DNA of 64,000 nucleotides from CAWCAW01 sp963793645. Its GTDB lineage: Bacteria > Actinomycetota > Acidimicrobiia > Acidimicrobiales > UBA8190. The stretch lies in contig CAWCAW010000008.1 of the NCBI GenBank assembly GCA_963793645.1, positions 62,001 through 126,000 on the forward strand, given 5' to 3'. The translations under genes and the position numbers were made by a program. Shown piece after piece: positions 9,617-17,562 of this stretch (within the stretch, counting starts at the first letter, position 1; each line of letters begins with the position of its first letter). The notes beneath the pieces are model-generated. The model worked only from the letters and a program-made list of their open reading frames with translations, ran no database searches and was not told the origin of the DNA.

Positions 9617-10486
9617 GTGCAAGAAGTCAGCATTGGCGAGTTCGCAAGGCGTTCACGTCTGTCGGTCAAGGCGCTGCGTCTCTACGACGAACGTGGAGTG
9701 CTCGTTCCCGCCCGTGTCGATGAAGCCTCCGGCTATCGCTACTACGACGCCGCGCAGCTCGAAACGGCGCGCTTCGTCGCCATGTTGCGTCAGCTTGGAT
9801 TGCCGCTTGCGGCCATCAAGGGACTGCTATCACGCGATCCGGCTGACGCCGCAGAGCAGATAGCGGCGCATTGGCGGGAGGTTGAGTCTGTCCACGACGC
9901 GCGCCGCGCGCTCGCCGACTACCTCGTCAACCAACTGTTGGGAAAGAGGTCCGTCATGTACGAGGTGGCTACTCGAGAGATACCCGAGCGGAGCTTGCTG
10001 TGCCTGAAGCGCAATGTCGACGAACAAGGCGCGTGGGCGCTCGGCAAGGAATTCATCGCCATCTTGCGCGAGCGACCGCTACCGAAGATGGACGGGCGCG
10101 AAGGCGCGATGTTCTCCATCTACTGGGGTGAGGTGAGCGCCGATAGCGACGGCCCCGTTGAATGGTGCAAGCCGGTCCCGGAGTCGGAGGCCAAGGCGCT
10201 GGCATCGCATTATCCGGAGTTGAACTTGCGGACCGAACCCGCTCATCGCGAGGCGTACGTCGCGCTCCCGAACGACGCACTACCGGCTGGGCCGGGTGGG
10301 GAACCCGGCGCGCATTGGCAGCTCGCGTCGGAGGCATTGCGGGCGTGGGCGGCCGAGCACGGCATCGACTCTGAAAATCTGGCCCTCAAGCCCGAGGATC
10401 TCGGCCCGCGAATTACTTACTTCTCGAGCGAGCCGATAACCGAGACGAGCGCTCCCTACTGCGACTTCGCCGTGCCGTTTGCCTAA
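9617..10486 (+). CDS. MerR-family regulator with GyrI-like effector domain
   Basis: A 289-residue regulator. Residues 4-70 form the winged helix of the MerR family (SIGEFARRSRLSVKALRLYD, then ASGYRYYDAAQLETA). A dimerising helix follows (VESVHDARRALADYLVNQL). From about 115 to the end is a GyrI/BmrR-like ligand-binding domain (YEVATREIPERSLLCLKRNV, ending YCDFAVPFA). Members respond to lipophilic cations or drugs; the ligand here is unknown. The GTG start has GAGGGAG eight bases upstream. No obvious drug-efflux target is adjacent, so the regulon may be only its own promoter or lie elsewhere. Confidence 0.85.
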   Translation: MQEVSIGEFARRSRLSVKALRLYDERGVLVPARVDEASGYRYYDAAQLETARFVAMLRQLGLPLAAIKGLLSRDPADAAEQIAAHWREVESVHDARRALADYLVNQLLGKRSVMYEVATREIPERSLLCLKRNVDEQGAWALGKEFIAILRERPLPKMDGREGAMFSIYWGEVSADSDGPVEWCKPVPESEAKALASHYPELNLRTEPAHREAYVALPNDALPAGPGGEPGAHWQLASEALRAWAAEHGIDSENLALKPEDLGPRITYFSSEPITETSAPYCDFAVPFA

Positions 10487-10532
10487 GCCGGAGGTCAGCA
10501 TGAGGACAGCGCAATCATTGCCTAATGGGAAT

Positions 10533-10557
10533 AAGGACGATCGGGTTCGCCGTCCTT
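10533..10557. terminator. Hairpin after the MerR gene
   Basis: AAGGACG (10533-10539) and CGTCCTT (10551-10557) form a 7-bp stem with an 11-nt loop, 46 bp after the stop codon. There is no clear T-tract, so termination is only possible, not shown. Confidence 0.3.
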
Positions 10558-10592
10558 CCCCGCAAGGCAGCGGCTTCGCCGGGTTGTGAACT

Positions 10593-10610
10593 GTTACCGG
10601 AAGCGGTAAC
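10593..10610. promoter_or_regulatory. Palindromic operator candidate of the DUF4160 module
   Basis: GTTACCG-GAAG-CGGTAAC is a perfect 7-bp inverted repeat with a 4-bp spacer, ending 8 bp before the first codon of the decayed toxin gene. Its place fits an autoregulatory toxin-antitoxin operator. Confidence 0.5.
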
Positions 10611-10618
10611 ATCTAGAG

Positions 10619-10811
10619 CTGCCCAAGATTCGTCGTGGCGGGTACGTATTCCTTTCTTGGGTGGGCGACCACAGCCCGCGCCACGTCCACATCTAACGGG
10701 ACGGGAACTTGGTCGTGAAGTGGGACCTCGAGCACACGAGGTAATAAAAGCAAAATTACTGTCTGGCTCCGCCGGCTCATCAAGGATCGGGTCGAAGAGG
10801 GGAAGTTATGA
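10619..10811 (+). pseudogene. DUF4160-like toxin candidate, degraded
   Basis: The frame reads LPKIRRGGYVFLSWVGDHSP then RHVHI, a DUF4160 signature, but the next codon is TAA where the family has Tyr. After the stop, RDGNLVVKWDLEHTR continues in the same frame. The distal part, KITVWLRRLIKDRVEEGKL, is in another frame after an indel near 10745-10760. The TGA at 10809-10811 overlaps the ATG of the next gene (ATGA), as in an intact operon. One substitution and at least one shift make this a genuine pseudogene, not just a sequencing slip. DUF4160 proteins often pair with an HTH antitoxin-like partner. Confidence 0.65.
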
Positions 10812-11288
10812 AGATCCAGAGCGTCGTCGCCAACAACCGCAGGCGGGCCTTCGAGGTGCATACCCGACGGGATGCCTTTGTCCTTCCGTACAACAAGGTC
10901 GTCGCCCATCCCCTCAGCCGACGACCGAATCGTCGAGGTGGACGTGGATCCCGAGCTCGGGCGGGAGGGTTTCACCTACCGGCTCGCCTCGGGGGCTGAA
11001 GGCAGTGTGCATCTCGATGCAGTGCTCGAGTACAACGAAGACCCCTCGTATATGGCCGAGCTCACCCTGTACCGGCTCACTGTCGAGGCCAAGGAGCGCT
11101 ACGAATCTTCCGGTCTTTCTGTCCGCGAGGCCGCCCGCTTGCTCGACACTTCGCCGACCCAGCTCTATCGGCTGCTCGATCCGACGAATTACGCCAAGTC
11201 GCTCCGGCAGCTGCTTTCCCTTCTGTATGTCCTTGGAGCAGAGGTGGACTTCGAAGTACGGAACCGACCACGTCGCCGAGCCAGCTGA
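10808..11288 (+). pseudogene. HTH antitoxin-like partner of DUF4160, frameshifted
   Basis: The first frame gives MKIQSVVANNRRRAFEVHTR and AFVLPYNKVV. From the C4 run at 10910-10913 the family continues in another frame: SADDRIVEVDVDPELGREGF, then VHLDAVLEYNEDPSYMAELT and a HTH (LSVREAARLLDTSPTQLYRL, LDPTNYAKS). Deleting one C restores a single frame of about 159 residues. The SD GAGGGGAAG precedes the ATG. Since the shift is in a homopolymer it could be a consensus error, unlike the nonsense change in the toxin. Confidence 0.65.
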
Positions 11289-11477
11289 TGTCCAAGGTGA
11301 GCAGCTGAGTGTTCGTCAGATCCTTTGGCACTTTCGATGGTTGGGTCGGGGCCAGGGCAACCGCAGCAGGTCGGGGTGACTCAGTGTCGGTTATACCGAG
11401 CGGATAGCGCGATGCCGCCGTGTCGGGATGCCGGGTATCTAAGCTAAGCGGTGCCAGCCTGAGCGAGTAATGGGTCC

Positions 11478-11834
11478 TTAACCTTCAAGCAGACTTACTA
11501 CCTTTTCGAAGGGTCGCGCCACGACAGCCCGATCGTCCTTGACGATGATTGGTCGTTGCATCAGTTCGGGGTGCTTCAACAGAATGTTGATTACCTGCTC
11601 CGGAGATTCATAATCGGACTCGGCCAGACCTAGCTCCGTAAAACGCTTGTCCTTGCGGACAACGTCCGCTGGAGGCTCCCGTAGCAGATCGAGAAATCGT
11701 TCGAGCTCAGCTTTCGAGGGTGGGGTCTCCAGGTACAGCACGACCTCGAACTCAGCCCCACTCTCCTGGAGAATCTGCAGTGCGCCTCGCGACTTGCTGC
11801 ACGACGGGTTGTGGTAAATCCGAACCCTGCTCAC
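11478..11834 (-). CDS. arsC: Arsenate reductase, ArsC/Spx family
   Basis: A 118-residue protein of normal family length. The N-terminus IYHNPSCSKSRGALQIL holds the catalytic cysteine in the NPxCSKSR motif. MQRPIIVKDDRAVVARP contains the arginines that stabilise arsenate. This glutaredoxin-linked class reduces arsenate to arsenite in the cytoplasm. No arsenite exporter or ArsR lies nearby, so the gene may have a housekeeping or Spx-like redox role instead. Confidence 0.85.
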   Translation of the reverse strand: MSRVRIYHNPSCSKSRGALQILQESGAEFEVVLYLETPPSKAELERFLDLLREPPADVVRKDKRFTELGLAESDYESPEQVINILLKHPELMQRPIIVKDDRAVVARPFEKVVSLLEG

Positions 11835-11970
11835 CGCATCAGCCTAACTCCACGAGATCCGTTGCCTGCAGCCGCGTGGGCATACACAAGAGTGGTGATC
11901 GCGGTTCTCGCGGTCGTCTCCCCCGGCGCTCACGCCGAACGTTGAGTAAATCGCGTGAACGACGCCGGTT

Positions 11971-12729
11971 CTACTTGGGGGCGAAACGCTGACCGCCGTC
12001 AAGGCGGATGGTGGAGCCGTTGAGCATCGGGTTCTCGACGATTGCGCAAACCAGCCGCGCGTACTCGTCTGGACGACCCATCCGCTTGGGGAAGGCGGCA
12101 TCCTTCGTCAACATCGTTGCGAAATCATCCGGTATTCCGGCCGTGATGCCGGTCGAGAACAGGCTCGGTGCAATTGCGAGTGCCCGTATCCCCAGGCTGC
12201 CCAGATCCCGCGCCATCGTGAAGACCATCCCGGCGATACCCGCCTTCGCAGCCGCGTAGGCGACTTGGCCGATCTGGCCCTCGAACGCAGCGATGGACGA
12301 CGTGTCAATGATCACGCCCCGCTCGCCGTCCTCCGGCTCGTTTCTCGACATCGCTTGAGCCTGTAGGCGGTTCAGATTGAAACTGGCTATCAGGTTCAGT
12401 TCGACGACCCGTCGAAATTCACCCAACGGGTGGGGCCCCTCTTTTGTAAGTGTCCGCTTGGCTGCTCCTCCGCCGGCTGTGTTGACAGCGATTTGCAGCC
12501 CACCGAGCGCCTCGACGGCAGCGTCAATCGCCGACTCGACAGCGTCCTCGTCCATCACGTTCACCGGATGGAACGTTCCGCCCAACTGGGTAGCCACTTC
12601 TTCGCCGGCCGAAGTAGGGAGGTCCAAAATGGCCACCGATGCCCCTCTTTCCCGCAGCATCTCGGCCGATGCCCGAGCCATGCCGGAAGCTCCACCAACA
12701 ACGACTGCCTTTTTCCCCGAGATTTCCAT
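11971..12729 (-). CDS. Short-chain dehydrogenase, 3-hydroxyacyl-CoA dehydrogenase type
   Basis: A 252-residue classical SDR. It has the cofactor loop VVVGGASGMARASAEML, NTAGGG after strand 4, a serine in IDTSSIAAFEGQIGQVA and the catalytic YAAAKAG pair (Tyr and Lys). Asp in VAILDLP at the end of strand 2 indicates NAD preference. The overall pattern is like type II 3-hydroxyacyl-CoA dehydrogenases (HSD17B10-like) that act in fatty-acid or branched-chain amino-acid degradation. Substrate assignment is by similarity of pattern only. No operon partner is evident. Confidence 0.8.
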   Translation of the reverse strand: MEISGKKAVVVGGASGMARASAEMLRERGASVAILDLPTSAGEEVATQLGGTFHPVNVMDEDAVESAIDAAVEALGGLQIAVNTAGGGAAKRTLTKEGPHPLGEFRRVVELNLIASFNLNRLQAQAMSRNEPEDGERGVIIDTSSIAAFEGQIGQVAYAAAKAGIAGMVFTMARDLGSLGIRALAIAPSLFSTGITAGIPDDFATMLTKDAAFPKRMGRPDEYARLVCAIVENPMLNGSTIRLDGGQRFAPK

Positions 12730-12917
12730 ACACCAACCCTAAAGAACTCGGGATACTTCTTACGAATCGTGCCTGACTCCTCGCCGTCCGGGACGCCTTG
12801 AGATGCGAATCGGTCTCTGACAAGGAGGGGCTTTGAGCGACTAACAGAACCGGCTGCTCGTCAAGGCATCTAAGTGTTGTCAGATGGTCAGCCAAGCCGA
12901 CAGAACCAGATCTCGTT

Positions 12918-13499
12918 ATGGTGTTTGGCATGGACGCTGACGCCGCTTTGGCCAAATCCACTGAGGCCTTTCGTTCCCGGCTGGGGGCCGTCCAGGACTC
13001 CGGGCTCGACACGGCTTCGCCTTGCGAGGGATGGACGGTCGGGGACGTTGTCGCCCACGTGATTGGCGGGAACGACATGGCGGTCGCTCTGGTTGGAGGC
13101 TGCTCGACCGATGAGGCCCGGAATTTCTTTTCTCGGGCGTCGGCTTACGACGACCTGCTTGGCACCTGCGAAACAACCCTCGATGCACAGCTGTCTGCTT
13201 TGGGCTCAGGTCTCGATACGGCCATGATGGTTCATCACCCGATGGGCGAGATGCCGGCGGCGCAACTCGTTGAGTTCCGCATCGGAGATCTCCTCCTGCA
13301 CAGCTGGGACCTCGCTCGGGGCATCGGGGGCGACGAACACTTGCCAGAAGATCTCGTCGCTCGCGTCTACGGCGCCCTGGAGCCCATGGAAGCCGTCATC
13401 GCAAGCATCGGCGTGTTTGGCTCGGGCCCCTCGGGGACTCTCGGGGCCGATGCGGATATGCAGACGCGGCTTCTGGATCTCACCGGACGTCGGCCGTAG
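12918..13499 (+). CDS. DinB-superfamily protein, TIGR03086/maleylpyruvate isomerase-like
   Basis: A 193-residue helical protein. SPCEGWTVGDVVAHVIGGND has the conserved W and H of the actinobacterial TIGR03086 family, and EFRIGDLLLHSWDLARGIG has the second metal-binding histidine region with the typical H-x-WDLA. These proteins are four-helix bundles that bind a divalent metal. Some are mycothiol-dependent isomerases or transferases. The ATG at 12918 lacks a clear SD; ATG at 12930 is an alternative. Confidence 0.75.
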   Translation: MVFGMDADAALAKSTEAFRSRLGAVQDSGLDTASPCEGWTVGDVVAHVIGGNDMAVALVGGCSTDEARNFFSRASAYDDLLGTCETTLDAQLSALGSGLDTAMMVHHPMGEMPAAQLVEFRIGDLLLHSWDLARGIGGDEHLPEDLVARVYGALEPMEAVIASIGVFGSGPSGTLGADADMQTRLLDLTGRRP

Positions 13500-13563
13500 A
13501 ACCTGCCTTGCTCGGGCCGACAGAACGACCCTTTCGGTCGTGACGGCTTGCGCTCAGCGTCAC

Positions 13564-13698
13564 TTAGTGTTGCGTCAGATCCTTGATTCGAATCACGAAC
13601 CGATCCGGACGCCCTTCGACTGGCGCTAGGCCGTTGTGCAGATAGAACGTCAGCGCTCTCTCATTGAGGGCCTCCTCCACGACGTAGCGCCAGCGCAT
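13564..13698 (-). pseudogene. GNAT acetyltransferase C-terminal fragment
   Basis: This 44-codon frame encodes YVVEEALNERALTFYLHNGL then APVEGRPDRFVIRIKDL, matching the last helix and strand of GNAT acetyltransferases, including GNAT-type toxins (ERAL.FY...GF.P). The acetyl-CoA binding core is absent. It lies directly downstream of a tyrosine recombinase gene and is probably a relic left by integration or deletion. Confidence 0.5.
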
Positions 13699-13704
13699 AT
13701 CGCC

Positions 13705-14622
13705 CTAGAGACGGTCGCCTGGACTGAGGCGCCTATACGCCACCAGCGCCCGTTCGTCAGCCAACGAAGCCCCATATCGGCTGAGCATGTCGCGCGAGCG
13801 CCATCCGAATAGACGCATGGCGTCCCCCTCGCTGCCACCGAGGGCGAGCCAGTTGTGCGCGGCGGTGTGCCGGAACTGATGGGGGTGAACACGGCCGATG
13901 CCGGCTTGGGCACACCGGCGACGAAGCAACTGCGCTACACCCGACGTCGTGAGCGCACCTTTTGCGCCGAGCCAAAGTGCCGCCATCTCGCCATAGTGGT
14001 GGTTGCGGCGCTCTTGCACGTAGTCAGCCCGCGCCGATGTGGTCTTGGGGCCGAAAGGAACCGTCCGCCGCCGACGTCCTTTGCCGACCACGGCGACTGT
14101 CGAAGCATCAAGGTCGAGGTCGGCGACGCCAATATTGGTGACTTCAGACAATCTGGCCCCCGTGTCGATCATGACGCGAAGAAGCGCTCGATCTCGGACG
14201 TCTTCGAACTCGCAGCCCTCGCAGGCTCTGAGCAGGGACCGGAGATCCTCGTCATCCACAACGGGCACCGGACGGTCCGGTATACGAGGAGCCTTCATAT
14301 TGGCCATCGGAGAGGCGGAGATGAGTCCCCTGTCACCAAGCCATTTGAAGAATGGCTTGAGCGAGCGATATCGAACAGCCGCTGTTCCAGGCCGCCAGCG
14401 TTCCAGCTGGTCGCTGATGAAAAGCTCAACATGGTCCTGCTTGAGGTCGCCCACTGTGACGGAGAGGCCGTGCGCGTCCAGAAAGTCCGCCAGTAGGCGG
14501 ACCGTCTCCTCGTACGATTTGATCGTCCTGGGGCTGCGGTTCTGAGCTCGGAGAGATGCCCTCCAAATGGGAATGAGGTCGCGGATGTCCCGAGTTGGGC
14601 CATCGGGTCTTCGGCTACCCAA
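13705..14622 (-). CDS. Tyrosine recombinase, XerC-like
   Basis: A 305-residue integrase. Residues 15-105 form the SAM-like core-binding domain (RSPRTIKSYEETVRLLADFL). The catalytic domain has all expected residues: Arg in DTGARLSEVTNI, Lys in VVGKGRRRRTVP, HPHQFRHTAAHNW with the H-x-x-R, Trp in LFGWRSRDM, and the nucleophile Tyr in SRYGAS. It is probably an integrase or resolvase of an accessory element and not chromosomal XerC, because it sits among an ArdC-like gene, relics and an island. Direct repeats marking its own element were not found. Confidence 0.85.
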   Translation of the reverse strand: MGSRRPDGPTRDIRDLIPIWRASLRAQNRSPRTIKSYEETVRLLADFLDAHGLSVTVGDLKQDHVELFISDQLERWRPGTAAVRYRSLKPFFKWLGDRGLISASPMANMKAPRIPDRPVPVVDDEDLRSLLRACEGCEFEDVRDRALLRVMIDTGARLSEVTNIGVADLDLDASTVAVVGKGRRRRTVPFGPKTTSARADYVQERRNHHYGEMAALWLGAKGALTTSGVAQLLRRRCAQAGIGRVHPHQFRHTAAHNWLALGGSEGDAMRLFGWRSRDMLSRYGASLADERALVAYRRLSPGDRL

Positions 14623-14667
14623 TTGAGGCTGCTTTGTATGTGCTCGTTGGCGGGTGACGGGCAGCGG

Positions 14668-15486
14668 TTATGCCGCCGCCGTCTCCTGGGGCACGGGTTC
14701 GACGGCTTGGAGGATCGTGGCCGCGCACCTCTGTATCCGCTCGCACGACATCTTGATTCCGGCCATGGCGTGCTCGCCTCCCCCGGCCCACGTTGCGACG
14801 TATCCGAAGGAGTAACCGCCGGTGTCAAAGCCACGAGCCTGGCAGACGATGTACGCCACCGATTCCGCCTCCAGTTCGGCGACGGCTCTATCCTGAAACT
14901 CTGCGTGGAGTACGGCGTGAGCGATCTCGTGTGCGAGTGTCTTCACGCGCTGAGCCGGGGAGTTGTTCGTCTTGATCCGGATGCGGCGACCGGCGTGAGA
15001 GCAATCACCGTTTGTGTTTCCCGCAAACTCGTAGTCCTCGACCGTAAAGCCCGCGCATTGAGCGACAGTCAGCAGCTCGTCGTAGAGACCCCTGGGATCG
15101 TCGCCCTCGAGCCGGTCGCAAATGGACGGGAGTTCGGCACCGTCTGTTTGGGAAACGTCGAAGACAGGAACGAACTTGAAACCTCGAATAACGCTGGTCT
15201 TTTCGCCGCTCTGAGCGTCGGCGTCCTTGAAGACCATCGGGGCGAGAATCCAGACTGCCTTTTCTCCTTTGCGGACAAAACGTTGGAGTTTCCGCCAGGT
15301 ATTGAAGCCCGCCACCCGGGTTGCTTCGCCGTTCTGGGCTGCGATGAGGAGGACGTTGCTGTAGCTGTAGTGGTGGAAACGACCCTGGAAGTCCAGGTAT
15401 CGCTGCCACTTGTCGGATGTCGTGAGGTTGCTGACCCCGTCCGCCAGCTGGGTCAGGAGCTCCTGACGGTTGGTCAATGCGGTCAT
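14668..15486 (-). CDS. ArdC-like antirestriction protein with zincin domain
   Basis: A 272-residue protein. The N-terminal half, WQRYLDFQGRFHHYSYSNVL then FNTWRKLQRFVRKGEKAVWI, matches the ArdC N-terminal ssDNA-binding region. The C-terminal half has a zinc metallopeptidase motif, LAHEIAHAVLH, and a downstream ELEAESVAYIV glutamate as third ligand. ArdC-type proteins protect incoming plasmid DNA from host restriction. The ATG at 15486 has GGAGGAA eleven bases upstream; earlier in-frame codons are not supported. Its presence points to plasmid or conjugative ancestry for this segment. Confidence 0.85.
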   Translation of the reverse strand: MTALTNRQELLTQLADGVSNLTTSDKWQRYLDFQGRFHHYSYSNVLLIAAQNGEATRVAGFNTWRKLQRFVRKGEKAVWILAPMVFKDADAQSGEKTSVIRGFKFVPVFDVSQTDGAELPSICDRLEGDDPRGLYDELLTVAQCAGFTVEDYEFAGNTNGDCSHAGRRIRIKTNNSPAQRVKTLAHEIAHAVLHAEFQDRAVAELEAESVAYIVCQARGFDTGGYSFGYVATWAGGGEHAMAGIKMSCERIQRCAATILQAVEPVPQETAAA

Positions 15487-15826
15487 GTTCTGGTTCCTCC
15501 AAATGGTGCGGATTCGGTGCACCCTGAGGCATGCCGCCGCACCGAGCTGAACTGCGCGAAGCGGTTGGCTCCGCAGTTCGCCGTGGGGCGCGGCCACAGG
15601 CCATTGTTGCGAGCGACACAGTGCAAAGGCCTCGTGGTGAGGCGAGCGACCGCAGCGACTCGACCTGGAACGTGCGGTACGAGGGATCACCGCTGTGATC
15701 CGATGCGGGAGACCGTACGCGGTCGCTGTAACGGTCTGGCCGGAAGGAGGCTGTATCTCCTATAGCTGCGCCATGGACCCTGGTAACGACGGCGGAGGCC
15801 GCTGCCGTTCGGTATCGGTCCGGGCC
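15487..15826. other. 340-bp gap upstream of the ardC-like gene
   Basis: No gene recognised. It should contain the promoter of the ArdC-like gene on the minus strand, but I see no convincing -35/-10 pair. Open frames here have no family features. Confidence 0.4.
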
Positions 15827-16177
15827 TCAGGTCGTGCCCTTGTAGTTGAGGATCTGTTTCAACGTGTGCACCACCGGGACAAGGTCGGCCTGGTCGGCCA
15901 TGACCTGGTTGATGTCCTTGTACGCCTGAGGAGCCTCGTCGAGCAGTTGGTCCGCTTTACCCAGCTGCCAATCCCGGGCGCCCATGGAGGCGACAAATGC
16001 TTCAAGAGGAATCTCCCGCCGGGCCCGTGAGCGGGCTCATCCGCCGCCCCGCGCCATGCGGCACGATTCATAGCTGGCGGGGTTCCCGAGGCCTCGAACG
16101 ATGAACGTGGATGTTTCCATTGAGCCGGGAATGACACCAAGGTCATCCTGGCGGGCCCGGATGGCGCCCTTGCGGGC
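15827..16177 (-). pseudogene. rtcB: RtcB RNA ligase C-terminal remnant
   Basis: Three consecutive pieces in different frames belong to RtcB: ARKGAIRARQDDLGVIPGSM plus FIVRGLGNPASYESC, then HGAGRRMS, then WQLGKADQLLDEAPQAYKDI plus VVHTLKQILNYKG ending at TGA 15827-15829. GSM and HGAGR are from the guanylate-binding region. The piece begins abruptly near 16177, so the N-terminal two thirds are missing, and at least two frameshifts split the rest. The truncation point lies 160 bp from the island's distal attachment copy. Confidence 0.7.
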
Positions 16178-16338
16178 ACTCCCGTCGCCACTGACTCGCT
16201 TGTCGGTCGGTCTAGGCGGGGGCACGGCTCTCCGGGTTCGCGGGGAATCCTCGGATCGACCGAGAGCAGCTCGGAGATTTGGCAGGCGCCGCCGTCGCCG
16301 CCGGGTGGTTGGCGGGGCGATCGATTGCTGTCGGATTG

Positions 16339-16380
16339 GAGCGGGCGAGGAGAATCGAACTCCCGTTCTCAGCTTGGGAA
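16339..16380 (-). repeat. Distal attachment site: partial copy of tRNA-Gly 3' half
   Basis: It matches 21778-21819 at 38 of 42 positions, covering the anticodon-loop 3' side through the acceptor stem of the tRNA-Gly. The four differences form two complete compensatory base-pair swaps in the T-stem, so the copy still folds like a real tRNA arm. No 5' half is present. This is the expected scar of integration into a tRNA gene. Confidence 0.75.
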
Positions 16381-16537
16381 AATCACCCAGCCTGATCCGA
16401 CGAACTCCGGCGAACCTGAGCGGCAGGTCAGCGAGCCGGCGGACCTCGGCGACCCACCGCGAACGGACCCGGATGCGCCATGAGTGCGCCATGGCGTGGA
16501 AAGCCCATGACGCCGACGTGCTCGCCTCTCCGATCAG

Positions 16538-16915
16538 TCAGTCTCGGAAGCGCGGATCGGTGAGCCAGTGCACGTGGTCCGCGAAGGCGTCATCCTTCCG
16601 GTTCGAACTGAGCAGGTCGTCAAGGAGCTCGACGTACTTGCCGATCGTCGATCGACCTCTGGGCAGGCTTCGATCGGCGGTGAAGATCAAACCGGAATGA
16701 CGGCGGCCCTCGACGGCCCAGCGCCGGACGATCACGGTGAAGTCGCCGACGTTATTGGTGAGAAGCGCCCGTCGCTCGCTGTCGCACGCCGTCAGGAGGG
16801 GTTCGTCCTCTTCCATTTCCCAGCCCCTTTCCAGGGCGCTGACCACGTCGTGCCCGCGGCTCCGGAGCGCCTCGGCAATCGTCGAGGAGTAGTGATGGTC
16901 CAGAGCCAGTTTCAC
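16538..16915 (-). CDS. DUF5615 PIN-like toxin candidate
   Basis: A 125-residue PIN-like protein. The first acidic residue is in VKLALDHHYSSTIAEAL, then GHDVVSALE, DEPLLTACDSERRALLTNNV and GDFTVIVRRW. This is the DUF5615 layout, a shortened PIN-like fold predicted to be an RNase. The GTG start at 16915 forms a GTGA overlap with the upstream DUF433 gene, so the two are translationally coupled. Upstream codons in the same frame (from 16942) lie inside DUF433 and are not used. Confidence 0.75.
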   Translation of the reverse strand: MKLALDHHYSSTIAEALRSRGHDVVSALERGWEMEEDEPLLTACDSERRALLTNNVGDFTVIVRRWAVEGRRHSGLIFTADRSLPRGRSTIGKYVELLDDLLSSNRKDDAFADHVHWLTDPRFRD

Positions 16916-17340
16916 GCCAGGGCGCGCTGCTGGCGCTCCCATCGGTCCTGCTCGGACCGCTCAACCAGTTCAGCGGCGGCGGCATCCTCGTCGACCTCGT
17001 CGCTGAACTCGGCGTAGTACTCCACGGCCGCACGCACGAGTCTCGGCGAAATACCCAAGTAGTCGGCCGCCCCGGCGATGTCGCCGTTACTGGTCCGGAC
17101 CGTGGACATGACCTGGTACACGTACAGACGGGTCCCCATGACGAGCGGCTGGCGACGTCCTGCAGCGCCTCGGTGGAACCGGATGAGCGGGTACTGCTCG
17201 AGCCGAAGCGCCTCGCCCAGCAGCCTGTCGGCCAACGCGTTGCGGGACTCCTCGCCGCCGGCCGCAGCTGCGTCGAGGAGGTCCAGCGTCCGCGACGAAA
17301 GTCGGAATGACCGCTGGACCGACCCATGGTTTGACCTCAT
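16912..17340 (-). CDS. DUF433 antitoxin-like DNA-binding protein
   Basis: A 142-residue protein. An N-terminal segment, VQRSFRLSSRTLDLLDAAAA, looks like a ribbon-helix-helix or short HTH. RQPLVMGTRLYVYQVMSTVR and IAGAADYLGISPRLVRAAVE followed by YYAEFSDEVD are the DUF433 domain, usually the antitoxin of DUF5615 toxins. The ATG start (17338-17340) directly abuts a palindrome. A much longer open frame continues upstream but overlaps the divergent SEC-C gene and is not real. Confidence 0.75.
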   Translation of the reverse strand: MRSNHGSVQRSFRLSSRTLDLLDAAAAGGEESRNALADRLLGEALRLEQYPLIRFHRGAAGRRQPLVMGTRLYVYQVMSTVRTSNGDIAGAADYLGISPRLVRAAVEYYAEFSDEVDEDAAAAELVERSEQDRWERQQRALA

Positions 17341-17357
17341 GTGATGCAGTGTATCAC
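17341..17357. promoter_or_regulatory. Inverted repeat before the DUF433 gene
   Basis: GTGAT-GCAGTGT-ATCAC lies immediately upstream of the DUF433 start codon. It is a plausible autoregulatory operator that would block translation initiation or the start of transcription. Confidence 0.45.
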
Positions 17358-17562
17358 AATTGGTATTTCGGGCCAGCCAGTCGTAGGGATCGAATCCGGA
17401 CCGAGTGGTGGGCACCGGTTCAGCCCCGCCGTGGACCGACCCCCCTACCTGCTGGCGGCCCCCCGTGGCAGCGTCGAGCCCGCCGGGCGACCTGAGCAGG
17501 TCTGATTCGACTCGAGCTGCACAGTCCGGCATTCTCTCAAAGCCCCGGATAGGGTCCGATCG

